The notes below the pieces were generated by a model, which had not been told where the DNA came from, did no database searches, and was given only the letters and a program-made list of their open reading frames with translations. The translations under genes were made by a program, and so were the position numbers. Below are positions 1-11,335 of a stretch of 64,000 bases of DNA, one piece after another. Each line of letters opens with the position of its first letter. The first letter of the stretch is position 1. The stretch lies in NCBI GenBank assembly GCA_026874595.1, contig CM049317.1:25388401-25452400 (forward strand), read 5' to 3'. Source of the stretch: Sipunculus nudus (lineage: Eukaryota > Annelida > Sipuncula > Golfingiida > Sipunculidae).

Positions 1-183
1 AATTTTGTATGCCAATGTACCATTGTTCAGAAGAAGCAGCGAACAATAACCCGTTGTTATCTTCATTACATGTCTGTAACGCATGCTCCCAAGTTTTCGG
101 TGTTATTTTCATAGTCAGACACGTGTTAGACATCCCGTGTTGAAATTTTACTTCCGAGCAGGGGTATATTTTATCATTCATAC
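1..183 (-). CDS. Gene 1 exon: start of CTLD2 (partial, window edge)
   Basis: The acceptor TTTGTAG lies just above 183 and the exon enters in phase 1. It encodes the first cysteines of a second CTLD, including HALQTC and GLLFAASSEQWYIG, nearly the same as the gene 2 exon at 39008-39265. It runs off the left end of the window, so about 75 bp expected from gene 2 are missing. Confidence 0.8.
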
Positions 184-2324
184 CTACAAAACAGAGAATG
201 AGTTACACCTAGTTAAATAAACAACCGAAGTGTATTTGGGTATTTTATGCAATTGAATGAAAAAGCCTGTAAGTCCTGTGTATACATGATCAAAATGTAT
301 TATGGAGTAAGTTGGAGACCGTGCACATATGACTGTCTACATAGCGCTGCGGATCGGCGTTTCAGATTGTACTCGTGACTTTTTATGAAGAAAATGGAAA
401 CTATCTGGTGTCAAGAAGTGTCTAAAGTCATAAAAACATTATCAGTGGCAACATTCTCATCGATCCCATGACACTGAGCAGAAAGGTTTGCATGTGTGGT
501 ACCGTAGGGTTTGCAAGTGTACTAAACAGGATTTATCACCTTCAAGGACGCAATGTGTCATTTGCAAAATACGTTGATCGCAAGTGGTTTACATGCCAGA
601 TTGAATTTGTTTATATTCTGTGATTCATGTGGGATGAATCAGTAGGCCGTCCATCTCTTTGTGGCTTTAGTCAATCATCGTCACAGGAAGGGTCAGCAAT
701 CTGTTCGAGGGTTTTTATAGTATAACAAGATTACTCATAAAATATATCACAGGACCCCCTCCGTTTTGTACCAGAGTTAAACGAAAGCTTGTTTATTACA
801 TATATAGGTATAGAGGAGTACCAAGTCGAAAACCATGGTGCATAGAGCTGACGATCAGCAAAAATGGTTGACTTACCATATCTACACACGTAGTTTATGT
901 GATCATCACACGGTTGAAACTGTATGATGAGTTTTTTGTTCATATTCAAATACACTGCTCCACAATGTCGTTGGTTTGGCCTTTCTGTTTTCGTTAGATT
1001 CCACTTTGACCAAGATATCATTTCTAGAGTAAATAATTGAAATTAAAATGGTTTGTAATTTTATAAAGGATTGAAATTCGAAATTTTGTTGAATGTTTTA
1101 GCTTGATTAATTACAGGTGAAAGGTGGAACATACTTGATTTTGCTCTCTGTGCATACACAGCGTAACTGGATTGATCATTTCCACAGAAACGTGATAACT
1201 TTTGACAACTTTGTTTGCTACCCTCCGTAGAGTAGCGACCTCCTAGTTTATCTCTGCAGCAACAAATTGGTCCCTTCTTTCCCTAATAAAAGAAGAAACC
1301 CTTACCCTTTGGAAAACCGTAATTTGCATATGCTATATTGTATTTCGTCGCCTGTGTGAGAAATGGTGACTTGTTAGTAGTCTTTCATGCTGGCCTTATG
1401 GCAGCGATTTAGCCATAAATTTCTGTTTGACAATATAAGTGTGTAAGTAATATAGCACTTGTAATCCGTAGCATTGAAACTTATTTCTCCTTATTAAATG
1501 ACGGGTCAAATGTTTAGATATTGTATTGGTCGTTCGGGTATGCGGTACATATTCATCATATTCATGATTACATATGCATTACGTAAACATTTTTTATGGT
1601 GATTGTATCTACCTTGTGCAACGAAAAAAAGGAGTGAACATTGCAATACTTTTCGCAAGACTTCACGTCTTCAACAGTGCAACATTTTTCGGGACATTCC
1701 AATTCATCTGAAGCGTCATAACAGCCCTGAAAATACGCTTTTTGTCCAGACCCGTCAGCTAAAAGAAAGGTAAGAATGATATGCATGTTATACTTACATC
1801 TGTAGGGAGCATTCTCTTTTTTAAACTGACCATTATATAACACTTCACTTCATAAGTGTCAGATACCATATTTGTTCAATTGGCCATTGGTACATAATAT
1901 CACCTTCTTCATAAGTTTCCGTGTAAAGCAGCCTCAGGTAAAATGTATCATACTGTTATCTGAAGGGTGTAACAAAATTTTCAATGGTCTTGCGTTATAC
2001 AAATACATTATATAAATACTTATACATCTATTTGAATAATTAAGGCTCATTTTAATTTACGGATATGTTTTTTTTCTTGCTATATGTTGCCACTCCTCTT
2101 ATCTTGTTATTGTTAACACTCCTCACGCAGAATCCAGGACCAATACAACGGAACAGTTCTGCCACCTATCCAGGCGCTGTCGTTTGAATGTAGTGATTTC
2201 AGAAGTTCTATCAGTAGTTTATGTGAGTCCTCACTCTGGTCTAGGGCGACACGCCCACCTTTATTATTGCAGAGCTTCCCAGCTTCTGTCCAGTTTATTT
2301 GCCCTTTGTACAGGCAAAAGCTTG
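1..2324 (-). CDS. Gene 1: CTLD/WSC receptor, 3' part beyond left edge
   Basis: Five exons are visible, read right to left: 2324-2127, 1758-1613, 1282-1135, 1023-877 and 183-1. They encode the first half of CTLD1, a WSC-like domain in two exons, the second half of CTLD1 and the start of CTLD2. All five have AG acceptors, the four complete ones have GT donors, and complete exon lengths match the paralogue at 39-41 kb exactly (198, 146, 148, 147 bp). No in-frame stop is seen, so this copy looks intact as far as it goes. CTLD family knowledge suggests extracellular ligand binding; neither EPN/QPD nor WND is visible, so calcium-dependent sugar binding is doubtful. The stalk, membrane span and tail should lie left of the window. 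The 5' end is uncertain; see 14070-14184 and 4061-4147. Confidence 0.8.
877..1023 (-). CDS. Gene 1 exon: second half of CTLD1
   Basis: A 147-bp exon, phase 1 at both ends, with donor GTAAGT. It encodes the C-terminal CTLD cysteines in the order HCGAVY, PCDD and YVCRY. The motif PNQRHC replaces the usual EPN/QPD sugar-specificity site. It is closely similar to 39874-40020 (gene 2) and 60138-60284 (gene 3). Confidence 0.85.
1135..1282 (-). CDS. Gene 1 exon: second half of WSC-like domain
   Basis: A 148-bp exon (phase 0 to phase 1) with donor GTATGT. It encodes CCCRDKLGGRYST followed by spaced cysteines and FCGNDQSS. The pattern CxCGNxL...C...CG, clearest in the gene 3 copy, is that of the C-terminal part of WSC domains, which in known proteins bind carbohydrate. 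Confidence 0.8.
1613..1758 (-). CDS. Gene 1 exon: first half of WSC-like domain
   Basis: A 146-bp exon (phase 1 to phase 0), acceptor TTTTAG, donor GTAGAT. It encodes FQGCYDAS, a cysteine-rich middle and VKSCEKYC...YSLHK-type residues, as in the N-terminal half of WSC domains (GCYxDS...SxExCxxxC). It sits between the two halves of CTLD1. Confidence 0.8.
2127..2324 (-). CDS. Gene 1 exon: first half of CTLD1
   Basis: A 198-bp exon, phase 1 at both ends, acceptor TTCACAG, donor GTGAGG. It encodes FCLYKG, NWTEAGKLC, GGRVALD and AWIGGRTVPLYWSWI, the normal first half of a CTLD up to the W-x-W before the long loop. Direct joining to the exon ending at 1023 would also keep the frame. Confidence 0.85.
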
Positions 2325-2381
2325 CTGTGAATAAAGACAATTACTGTTAATACAGTCAGAAATGTGTCACATAGACATTAA

Positions 2382-2385
<4 letters not shown>

Positions 2386-2432
<47 letters not shown>
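2386..2432. repeat. (TA)n microsatellite
   Basis: Near-perfect TA dinucleotides in the 5' intron of gene 1. The tract continues at 3250-3330 beyond an inserted 818-bp segment, so the insertion split one microsatellite. Confidence 0.9.
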
Positions 2433-2436
<4 letters not shown>

Positions 2437-3250
2437 ACGGAACCTAATATAAACAGATCCCGTATGCGTAATGAACACAAATTTTGTAATGGAGATAAAA
2501 GAAAATCAGATTCTTTAAACACTAGGCAGCGTGAAATGTCTAGGGGAATGAATAAAGAAGTCAGTGTTTTTTTTTGTCAACAAATTACTATAATTTATTC
2601 TTTAAACAACCCTAACAATACAATACACTAAATCAATACAATTTTACAGTAAAACAGTGGTATAGCAACAAGTCAATACAATCACACAGAAAATAATGTG
2701 CACAGTACGTGGATACCAACACCATCACAAGATAAGTCCTTTAAATGTATACTCACGGAGAATGACAGTCCAGTGTAAAGCTCTTGCAACAATCCAGAAA
2801 GTAAACTGAAGTCCAAATGCATAAAATCCAGGAGGAAGTATTAGAAAATCTAAAATTGCCGCATAAGTCGGATAAGGTCCTAGAAACTGACACACGCTTC
2901 TGCGTCCGCTGGAATCTTCTCTGCTCTCTGCCTGCCTGGTTCTAAAACACAGTCCCCTTACATATCTTCACACCCAAGCCGAGAATTTTCCACTTCTCGA
3001 ACAGTCCATTAGATATCGCACAACACAGTAAGCACGCGTTTCAGGAATTCTCTAGAAAAAACAGCACTATATGTATCTCTACATCCCAGGCTCATCACGT
3101 GACCTCGGCCAGGCGTGAAAACCCAAGGCTAAACATGACAACGAGAGTTCAACCAGTACGGATTAAACATAGAAGGTAATACGCGGCCAGACACGAGTGC
3201 CACAACAGGAGTTACGCCCGTGTCACATAATAAAAAGAACATCTGTAACA
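2433..3250. mobile_element. Probable solo LTR
   Basis: An 818-bp segment starts TGTTACGGAAC and ends CTGTAACA, with short inverted TGTTAC/GTAACA ends typical of Gypsy-type LTRs. It lies inside a (TA)n tract, flanked by ATAT on both sides, which fits a 4-bp target duplication but cannot be proved in such sequence. It is absent from the homologous gene 2 intron. No internal retroviral coding sequence is seen. Confidence 0.5.
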
Positions 3251-3283
3251 ATATATATATATATATATTTATATATGTATATA

Positions 3284-3330
<47 letters not shown>
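3250..3330. repeat. Interrupted (TA)n microsatellite
   Basis: TA repeats with a few TG interruptions, the right-hand part of the tract broken by the LTR-like insertion. Confidence 0.85.
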
Positions 3331-3332
<2 letters not shown>

Positions 3333-3349
3333 GTGTTTGAACGTATACA

Positions 3350-3970
3350 TTTGTCCCAGTGCCGGTAAAAAACAAAGCAAAGCAAATATTTGCAAAAGTG
3401 ATACCATGAATATTATATTATTTACAGAAGATCTGATGCTTTCACAAATATCAAATATCAAAGTGTATGAATCTATATGGAAGGATGCAGCTCATATACT
3501 AATTAAACATGTAGAGGCAAGTATCTGTTGCTATATGAATATTGTGTACTTTATAAACAGAATTTAAAAATAATCAACTGAAAGTATGAAGACATAACTT
3601 TAACACAAGATCCCGGTCTCGCCGCTTACTGTTTGAATACCTCATACACCTTATGACTTGTCACTGAAGATTAATAAATGCATTGCATGCACGACATGTG
3701 GCAAAAAATGTAAAAACCAGTGTTATTTTTTATTATGTACGATATTTTGTTATAAAGTGATAGATCTTAATAATAGAGTATTTCGGTCATATCTCAGTCA
3801 TATGTTGTATATCAATTTTATCTTAACATGAATTAGACATCAACTTGTATTGTAACATATCTTTATGTTGATTCATACACTTTTTATGGTTTGATTAAAT
3901 GTTTTTTTATCTTTTTCTATCTCATCTTATTACATCTTAAAAGGCAGTATACATGCATTAAATTTGTTAC
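3350..3970. repeat. Intron block duplicated at about 42.42-43.14 kb
   Basis: Non-coding sequence here aligns by eye with about 42420-43140 in gene 2, including shared strings such as AAATATTTGCAA, GATCCCGGTC and CATCAACTTGTAT. The similarity stops near 3970/43140, just before the gene 2 signal-peptide exon. It shows that genes 1 and 2 arose by segmental duplication including introns. Confidence 0.65.
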
Positions 3971-4060
3971 TAAACTATTGATTACTTTGTTCTCAGACAT
4001 ATCTTTCATATAAATTTGGTAATTTTTCGATGGCACAGTCCAGAAAATAAAGGTCATCAC

Positions 4061-4147
4061 CTAGTGGATTTTCTACACATATCTTTAGCTGACTGCACGT
4101 TGCGCAGAAGTGAGCCATATATGTTATATGCTGCTGGACGATAATAT
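4061..4147 (-). CDS. Candidate extra 5' exon of gene 1 (unrecognised)
   Basis: An 87-bp segment with acceptor TTCTTCAG and possible donor GTGATG, phase 1 at both ends and open throughout, so it could sit between a signal-peptide exon and CTLD1. It encodes HFCATCSQLKIC with three cysteines and matches no family I recognise. It starts just past the point where homology to gene 2 ends. The open frame also continues past the donor to about 3993. This is weak evidence resting on splice logic only. Confidence 0.22.
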
Positions 4148-4599
4148 CTGAAGAACATGGTGGTTGCAATAGCAACCACAATAGGCCCTTATGAAGAATT
4201 CAAAATTAGCCGAAATTCGAAGAGTCCGTTGACAGCCTTGATCTTTTTCAAAGTGTTTTACACACTCCGTCAATTATGCTACTATATTCCGTTTAGATAT
4301 CCCTGTTATCCATCAAAGCCTAGAAGATGTGGCTCATTTGATGCGAAGTCGAAAAATGAGGTCCGTTCGCATTAGTTGATGACGTCATGTTTTTTAATCT
4401 GTCCCGTCGGCGAATATATCGGACATTCATTGATATGGAAAAAAAATTTCTCGACGCCGATTGTGTACGATAAAGTACAAATATTGTCGGAAACTATTTC
4501 ATATTCACGTTGAAAATTCATTTAGAGTCTTAGCAATGAGGTTATATTATACTTAATGTACACTATAGGTTTGGCACATTTTTAGGTTGCACACCGAAG

Positions 4600-5720
4600 G
4601 TGATAATTTTGTTTGTCCGTAATTCATAACCAAGATTCACAAGCATGTTGAGGGCAGATAATTGTAAGCTGCCAGATTGCTATACTTCCCTTTTTCTTTA
4701 TGATGTACAGTTGTGAACTGGTGTTGGCACCAGTGACGTTGATCTTAGAGTTAAAGCTATTTTTTTTAATATCATAAGGAGTACCGAAGTCAAACTGTAT
4801 TACATTTCATTATAATTATGACAAAAAGATATTTTTTTCGAAGGGTGGAGGAGCCATGTATATATATAAATATATATATATATATATTGTATTTTCACGT
4901 ATTTTCCACATATTTTAGAATGCCCAGTTCTCAGCAAAGGTGAAAGTTTCTTATCTATGATTCAATTTAATGTCCTGAAACTTCATATGTTTACTGATCA
5001 TGACTTATTTTATCAGTTCACGAAGACTGGTGGCGCCACCTGTACTTTTTTCTCTTTAAACGCATTTGTCTTTGTATTCTTAGAATACCAAATTAAAACT
5101 ATCCTTCCGTAAAAAAGACATAAACACCATTCTCCACATCCATATGGAACATGAGCATTTGATCAGGACCTAAGGGCTGGTGGCACCACTTTTTTTAATG
5201 ATCACACATTTTCGTTCTCTAAATTTGGGACCTTCTAATGAAGCAGTCCTTCCGTTAACAGGGCACATATTGTTACCGTTATACCTAGAAACTATTTACT
5301 GTACAGTCCAGAAGGTTCTAGGCAAATCTCATTGGAAACCTGAAATTTAGCCAAGGCGGCCTATATATTTTGATCTATGGGCCAAAGGTATGGTTTTATA
5401 TACCCAGACAGACAGAAGGTTCTCAAAGTGTATACATCAATTGAAATAATATTCAGAAGGGCCCTGGCAAATAAAAAAAAAACAAAAAAAAAACATAAGG
5501 TCACGTGACCTAAATTCTGCTAAAAACACGAGCACCCAGACAGTCAGACAACACACATTGTATCCGTTAGACCTAAACATTTTTAACTCTCTGGGAAAGT
5601 CTAGGCCAAATCTCCTTAAAAATTTGGTCATGGTGACTTCTATCCCCCGAGCTCCTGTCGAGCAATATGATTGCGAGCACCCAGACAGGCAGGCAAGTCA
5701 CAAATTATAACGGTTAGTCC
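4600..5720. repeat. Dispersed repeat, inverted relative of the 57-58 kb array
   Basis: Non-coding sequence with repeated GGTGGCGCCACC / GGTGGCACCAC, ACCTAGAA and CACCCAGACAG motifs. The same motifs occur in reverse orientation in the tandem array at 56.88-58.27 kb. At least three imperfect units are seen. The element type is not identified. Confidence 0.5.
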
Positions 5721-5968
5721 TAGATTTCTCTGACGAAATATCTAAGTAGGGCATAATGTTAACTGTTGGATCTGGAAATGCCTTTCTTTATATAAAGGGA
5801 GGTAAATAAAATATTTCCTTTGACACCCAAAAGAATTTCACCGTTATCTATATTCTGTTAGCTATATGAACGAGTACCCTTTAAGCCATATAGACAAATC
5901 CGAAATAAGATCGCTGTTACCTATTGTCTAAGGATTGTGGGAAAAAAAGAGAAGAATTAAGAGCACTC

Positions 5969-5997
5969 GGGGCGGGGGGGGGGGGGGGGGGGAGGGG
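5969..5997. repeat. Poly-G tract
   Basis: A run of almost pure G on the plus strand, with single C and A interruptions. It is exceptional in this AT-rich window and its exact length is prone to assembly error. Confidence 0.85.
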
Positions 5998-6239
5998 TGG
6001 CATTCTACCCGTTGTTCAAGGTTCCTTAACATTTTTTTTTCACCAGATCATAACATCAATAAATCATACATATATCATCTGTACATCAAATTAAGTTGTG
6101 CATCGTGTCCCATGGTTCACTTGTTTGTATGAAATTATCCGAAGAATTTGTTTTGACTACTAAACTTAGTACATTGATACCTATAAAGAAATGTCAATTT
6201 TATGTGCAGATGTCATCATGATGTCAGGTTTAATACTCA

Positions 6240-8235
6240 TCACCAAATAAATACACGAACCTCTTGTGACACATGGTTATCCTCACAATGACATGAGATA
6301 TCCTCAGAATATCACCTAGGTATCCTAAAGTAAACATAAGGTATTCTGACGGTGAAACGGGGGTATCCTCACAGGGACACAAGTTCATTCGATCAGTGAT
6401 AACGGGATATCCTCCCAATATACTGATAGAAGGAGTATCATGACAGAAGCACAATGGTATGCTTACAATAACAGGCTGATATCCTCCCAGTGACACGGGG
6501 GTATTCAGACAGTAAAAGAGTTATATCTTCACAATGGTAAGGGTTTTCTTACAGTAATACAATGATAACCTCACAGTAACATGGGAGAAATCTCACAATA
6601 ATACATTGATGTCTTTAAAGTGACACGAGGGAATTCTCACCGTAATAGAGTGATATCCCTAAACTGACACAGGGGTATTCTCAAAGTAATATAGTGATGT
6701 CCTCACATTAACAAGGGAGTATTCTCACTATAGTACAGTGATATCCTCAGAATCACACTTGGCACTCTCACAGTGATGAAGTGATATACTCACAGTGACA
6801 CGGGGGTTTTCTAACAGAAATACAGTCATATCCTGTCAGTGACAAGGAGGTATTCTCACAGAAATAACATTATATGCTCACAGTGACACTTTGTTATCGT
6901 CAGAGTGACTGGGTTTTAATCTCAAAAGTGATTCCTCACGTATACACAGAGGCATGCTGACAGCGACGTGGGGGCACTCTCGTAGCACAGTGATTTCCTC
7001 AATATTGTTCTGGGGTATCCTTAGATATACACAGGGGTATGCTGACAGCGACATATGGGATCCTCACAGCTACACAGTGATTTCCTCACAGGAACAGGGA
7101 ATCATAATTAGACAAGTACATTGATATCTTCGTAGTTACACGGGGGAATTCTCAGAGTAATACAATGATATCCCGACAATGCCGAGGGGGTTTTCTTATA
7201 GTTATACCGTGATATCCACACAATGACACTATGATTTCGACAGCGTAACTGGGGGTTATCCTCAATGGTGTTCTAGAGTATGCTCACAGATACACAGGGG
7301 TATGCTCATAGAAATATAGCGATATCCTCACAGAAAGACAGGTGAATTCTCAAAGAAATATGGCCACATTCCCACAGTTACACGGGTGTATTCTCACAGT
7401 CATACAGTGATATCCTGACATTGACAAGAGGGCATTCTCATAGCAACACCGGGATTTCCTCACATGAAGACATGGGCCATCTCACAGATATAATCTGATA
7501 TTCTGACAGAGACAAGAGGCATTCTCATCGAAATTCAGTGATATCAACATATTGACACGGGGCTTTCTCACGAAAATACAGTGATATCCTCGCGGTCTTA
7601 CGGGGGGGGGGTACTTTCATCAATACAGTGATTTACAGACAGTGACACGGTAATATTCTTATAGATATATAGTGATATGCTCACAGGAACACATGGGCAT
7701 TCTCACAGAAATACAGTGAAATCCTCGTAGTCACAGGGGGAAATTCTTACAGAAATACCATGATACCCTCACAGTACCAGGCGGGTATTTTCACTGAAAT
7801 ACAGTGACATCCTCGTAGTTACACGGGGGAATTCTCAGAGTAATACAATAATATCCCGACAATGACGAGGGGGTTTTCTCACAGTTATACAGTGATATTC
7901 ACACAATGACACTATAATTTCGACAGCGTAACTGGGGGTTATCCTCAATGGTGTTCTAGGCTATGCTCACAGATACACAGGGTTATGCTGACAGAGACAA
8001 GGGGCATTCTAATAGAAATATAATGATATCCTCAGAGGAACACGGGGCATTCTCAAAGAAATAGAGTGACATCCTTGAAGTTACACTGGGAGTTTCTCAC
8101 AGTAATACAGTGATATCCACACAGTGAGACTATAATATCGTCAGAGTAGCTTGGTGCTATCCTCATGATCGTTGTGGGTTTTCCTCACAGATACACAGGA
8201 TTATGGTGACATTGACATGGGTGAATTCTCACAGT
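6240..8235. repeat. Degenerate minisatellite, about 44-bp unit
   Basis: About 2 kb of imperfect units of the type TGATATCCTCACAGTGACAC followed by GGGGGTATTCTCACAGTAATACAG. The 44-bp unit is itself two related 22-bp halves (both contain CTCACAG). No coding potential is seen. Units resume after a LINE insertion at 8781. Confidence 0.9.
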
Positions 8236-8263
8236 AATTCAGATATATATATATATAGAGAGA

Positions 8264-8780
8264 TCTTCACTGGCTTCCTGTTAAGCATCGGGTCAATTTC
8301 AAGGCTTTGTGTCTAACTTATCAATGTGTGAATGGTCTAGCCCCTGCATATTTGTCCGAGCTTGTGTCCCCATATGTGCCATCAAGAAGTCTCCGATCAA
8401 ACAGCCAACTACTCCTGCAGCAACCAGCCTCCAGAACTAGATCCTATGGAGATCGCGCATTTGCAGTCGCTGTACCAAAGTTATGGAATCAGTTGCCTAT
8501 GGTCCTAAAAATGTGTGACTCATATGACACTTTCAAGAAGAAACTAAAGACACATCTTTTTAGCTTTGCATATAATTAGAAAATTTCTCTAGTCAGTTTC
8601 ACTACTCACAGACTTTAAATTATCTTAGTCAATTCTCATACTTTTTTTAGTACTTTAATTTTTATTTATCTCTTATTTTAACTCAAATTATGCATGTTAT
8701 TGTAAGGAGCCCCTGAGCAAACACTGAGTGTTGGAAGGTGGCGCGGTATTAAGTGAATAAATTATTATTATATTATAAAT
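8264..8780 (+). mobile_element. 5'-truncated non-LTR retrotransposon, ORF2 C-terminus and 3' tail
   Basis: The frame 8264-8579 encodes HWLPVKHRVNFKALCLTYQC, then NGLAPAYLSELVSPYVPSR, SYGDRAF and PKLWNQLP. This is the typical C-terminal tail after the reverse transcriptase in CR1/Rex/L2-like LINEs. The frame ends at a stop and a short 3' region ends in ATTATTATTATATTAT, a simple 3' repeat common in these families. The rest of the element is missing, as expected of a 5'-truncated insertion. It interrupts the minisatellite. Confidence 0.85.
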
Positions 8781-8880
8781 TATCATATATCCTCACGGTG
8801 ACACGGGGGCATTCTCACAGAAATACTGCGATTTACAAACAGTGACACTATGACATTGGTTACCCTTACATGGAGCAAGG
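8781..8880. repeat. Minisatellite resumed
   Basis: Units of the 6.24-8.23 kb minisatellite (CCTCACGGTGACACGGGGGCATTCTCACAG type) continue for about 100 bp beyond the LINE fragment. Confidence 0.8.
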
Positions 8881-10685
8881 TGTTCCTTAAAATGACCCTA
8901 CGCATCCTCAAATGACCCAGGGATGTCCTGATAACAATTACCCCCCTCAATGAGACGAATAATTACAAAAACGGTAATTCTTCTCATGGGTTGATACAGT
9001 GTGTGCTCTGTTCAACACGGCTGGTTTTTGGGAACTGACCACCATTCAGTAATAACAAAAATTGTCACAAATAATATATTTGTAGCTGGTATTTATTGTA
9101 TTTTAACCTAAAGTTGATATTACATAGCCTATCACAAATGCTCCTATTTCTAGTCTTGCCTGGGAATTACGGACATCCAAGTACTTTTCCGAATGATCCA
9201 TTATCTGAACTTGACTAGTTTTGTCCATCGAGGTAATAATGTAATTGAGCCTCGCGTAACACTAATGGTAGATACTCTTAATATCCAACCGTGTCGGTTG
9301 TTTTTAAGGTTTGTTTAATTGCCGAATTTCTTGTTGCATTGTAAGACTAATAGTTGCAGAGAAGACCAATAGGTGCACTGAAGTTCCTGTTTGCCTAAAA
9401 GGTACTTACAGCCATGCTCTTGCTAGGTTTGCAGTGTTTTTATTGACAAGTTATACATATGATGTCTGTCGGAATTCATGCCAGATTCATCGTTCATGTT
9501 AACGATGAAACCCATAATTAAGAACCGAATTGATAAATATGTTATTTTTAAAATGTATGATCATGCGAACAATTGTTGTTTGTATGTGGATATGGGCGAA
9601 TGCCGGTAATCAGTGATAGATCAGGAAATCATGGGATTAGCGTTACGCCCAGGTAGCTCACTGATTTATCTCGGTTTATCATAGTTCAGACAAAATCAGT
9701 TAATTGCACAATACAGCATTATTCCATTACATCCAGTCATCCTATAAACATAACATGTTATTGTCTATTACCACGTAACACGTAATGTATAATTTCCCCT
9801 GCCAGGAGGGTATGCAATCTTCCTCGATCGTGTGTGAATGTGTGTTTGTATGTGTATGTATTACATAATATAACTCATGCTTTCATAAATGGGTATTCAT
9901 GAAATGTCAAGGGTAGGGATCCAACCCATAATCCGCAATTTTATATTCGCCAACGTGCAGTCACTTATGCAAGAGAGAACCTTGGAATATGGACCGAATA
10001 ATTGAATGCAAACATAGGTTTGGGGATCCCAAAATAGTGGCCGTGATTCGAAGAAGGTTTGCATTCCTTAGAATGCAGATTTCTTGTTAAACATTGTTTT
10101 TTTTTATAAACATAAAGAGAGTCACCATATAGAAGTGACTGAAATATATATTTGTATGTACATATATATAAATATTTATATATATATTGCCCTCTTTTAT
10201 CCCTACCACAACAGATACTGTGCTTACATTTAAAACATAGCCATTATTCATAAACAGTCCATTTCTGTCGTCATATATATATTTTACCGGTTCTTTTTTT
10301 CTGATTATTTTCAACGATGCTTACCCTCAAGAGGTATTCTACTAAAGGCTTATTATCAGTTTCAGTAACCTTTGCCTATTTTACAGTGTCACAGGTCTAA
10401 AAGAGTGTGATCTTTTTTTTTGAGAAATTCAATGTATATTAACTCCGTGAATGTCGTATGATACTTATAAGAAGTCTAGTTACTACTGTCCTGAGCGAAA
10501 CAGATCTACCTTCATTTAAACATCTTATATTTAGCCAACCGATCTTGCTCTATTATACGTTACCTGTGGCTCCTATCCTTTCTGCACTTACCACTGTCCG
10601 CGTTCAAACTTGAAACTTTATATACAATATATATATAAACAATATGTGAGCCTCACGTTAACCGATCTAGAACTTACCTCTGACT
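8881..10685. other. No supported feature
   Basis: AT-rich sequence with only short open frames. No splice-flanked exon, known protein motif or clear repeat was found, apart from short TA-rich patches near 10150-10190. Confidence 0.5.
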
Positions 10686-11335
10686 TTATGCCGAAGTCAT
10701 ATTTATCGGAAAGCACATATACGACAGGTCTTCGACAGAAAATTGTGAAGATCCCTTGGGTAATCGTAGATGGGTCGTACAGAAACCAGGTGTTTTGCGA
10801 AGGGAAAACTGTCGTAAACCCTTGTCGGAGAATTTTGAGCAAGTTCAAAGTGTTTTCAGCGTCGTAGGTTACGATTTACGTCAGGCCAATCTTGTAGTTT
10901 TGTTGTACGATGTCTTACGACAGTGTTACGATAAACCTACGACGCTCATACGATTTTTTGATTATCTGGGGTCCTACGAATCGTAGGACTATCCTACGAC
11001 AGCCCAACGATTGACGCATGTTCTACGTATGACTGTCCCACAAACGATTCATCATGGTAGGTCATTTATGCGACCGCAGTGGGTTTGTCTTAAGCCTAAG
11101 TCACATACATCGCACAACACATATACGATGGGCCTATGACAGAAAATTGGTGAATTTTTGCTTTTGTATTACGAACATCTTTGGGACCTTAAACGAAAGT
11201 CATAGAAAGAGAGTACGATAAGACTTGGACAGTCCAGACGAATTTTACATGTGAACGCTTCCACGAAATAAAAAAAAAATCTCCCCAATCTTACGACGGT
11301 TCAATCTGGGGTAGCCCCACAGTGAAAATTGTAGG
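10686..11335. repeat. TACGAC/GTCGTA-rich repeat element
   Basis: A dense field of TACGA and its complement TCGTA in both orientations, including CCTACGAATCGTAGG at about 10973-10987. A longer segment (CACATATACGA...GACAGAAAATTG) occurs at about 10710 and again at about 11120. CpG density is high for this window. The arrangement resembles a non-autonomous DNA transposon with many internal binding motifs, but no terminal inverted repeat or target duplication was identified. Confidence 0.45.

Noticed and set aside
3129-3461. Open frame with a signal-like MVSLLQIFALLCFLPALG
   Set aside because: The region aligns with non-coding intron of gene 2, has no donor in the right phase, and runs into a TA microsatellite and the LTR-like insertion.
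6240-8235. CRISPR-like array
   Set aside because: Units are directly adjacent, diverged and about 44 bp with no unique spacers; this is a minisatellite in an animal genome.
9880-9990. GGGTTGGATCCC on the minus strand, tRNA-like
   Set aside because: Poor B-box match, no A box, no stem structure.
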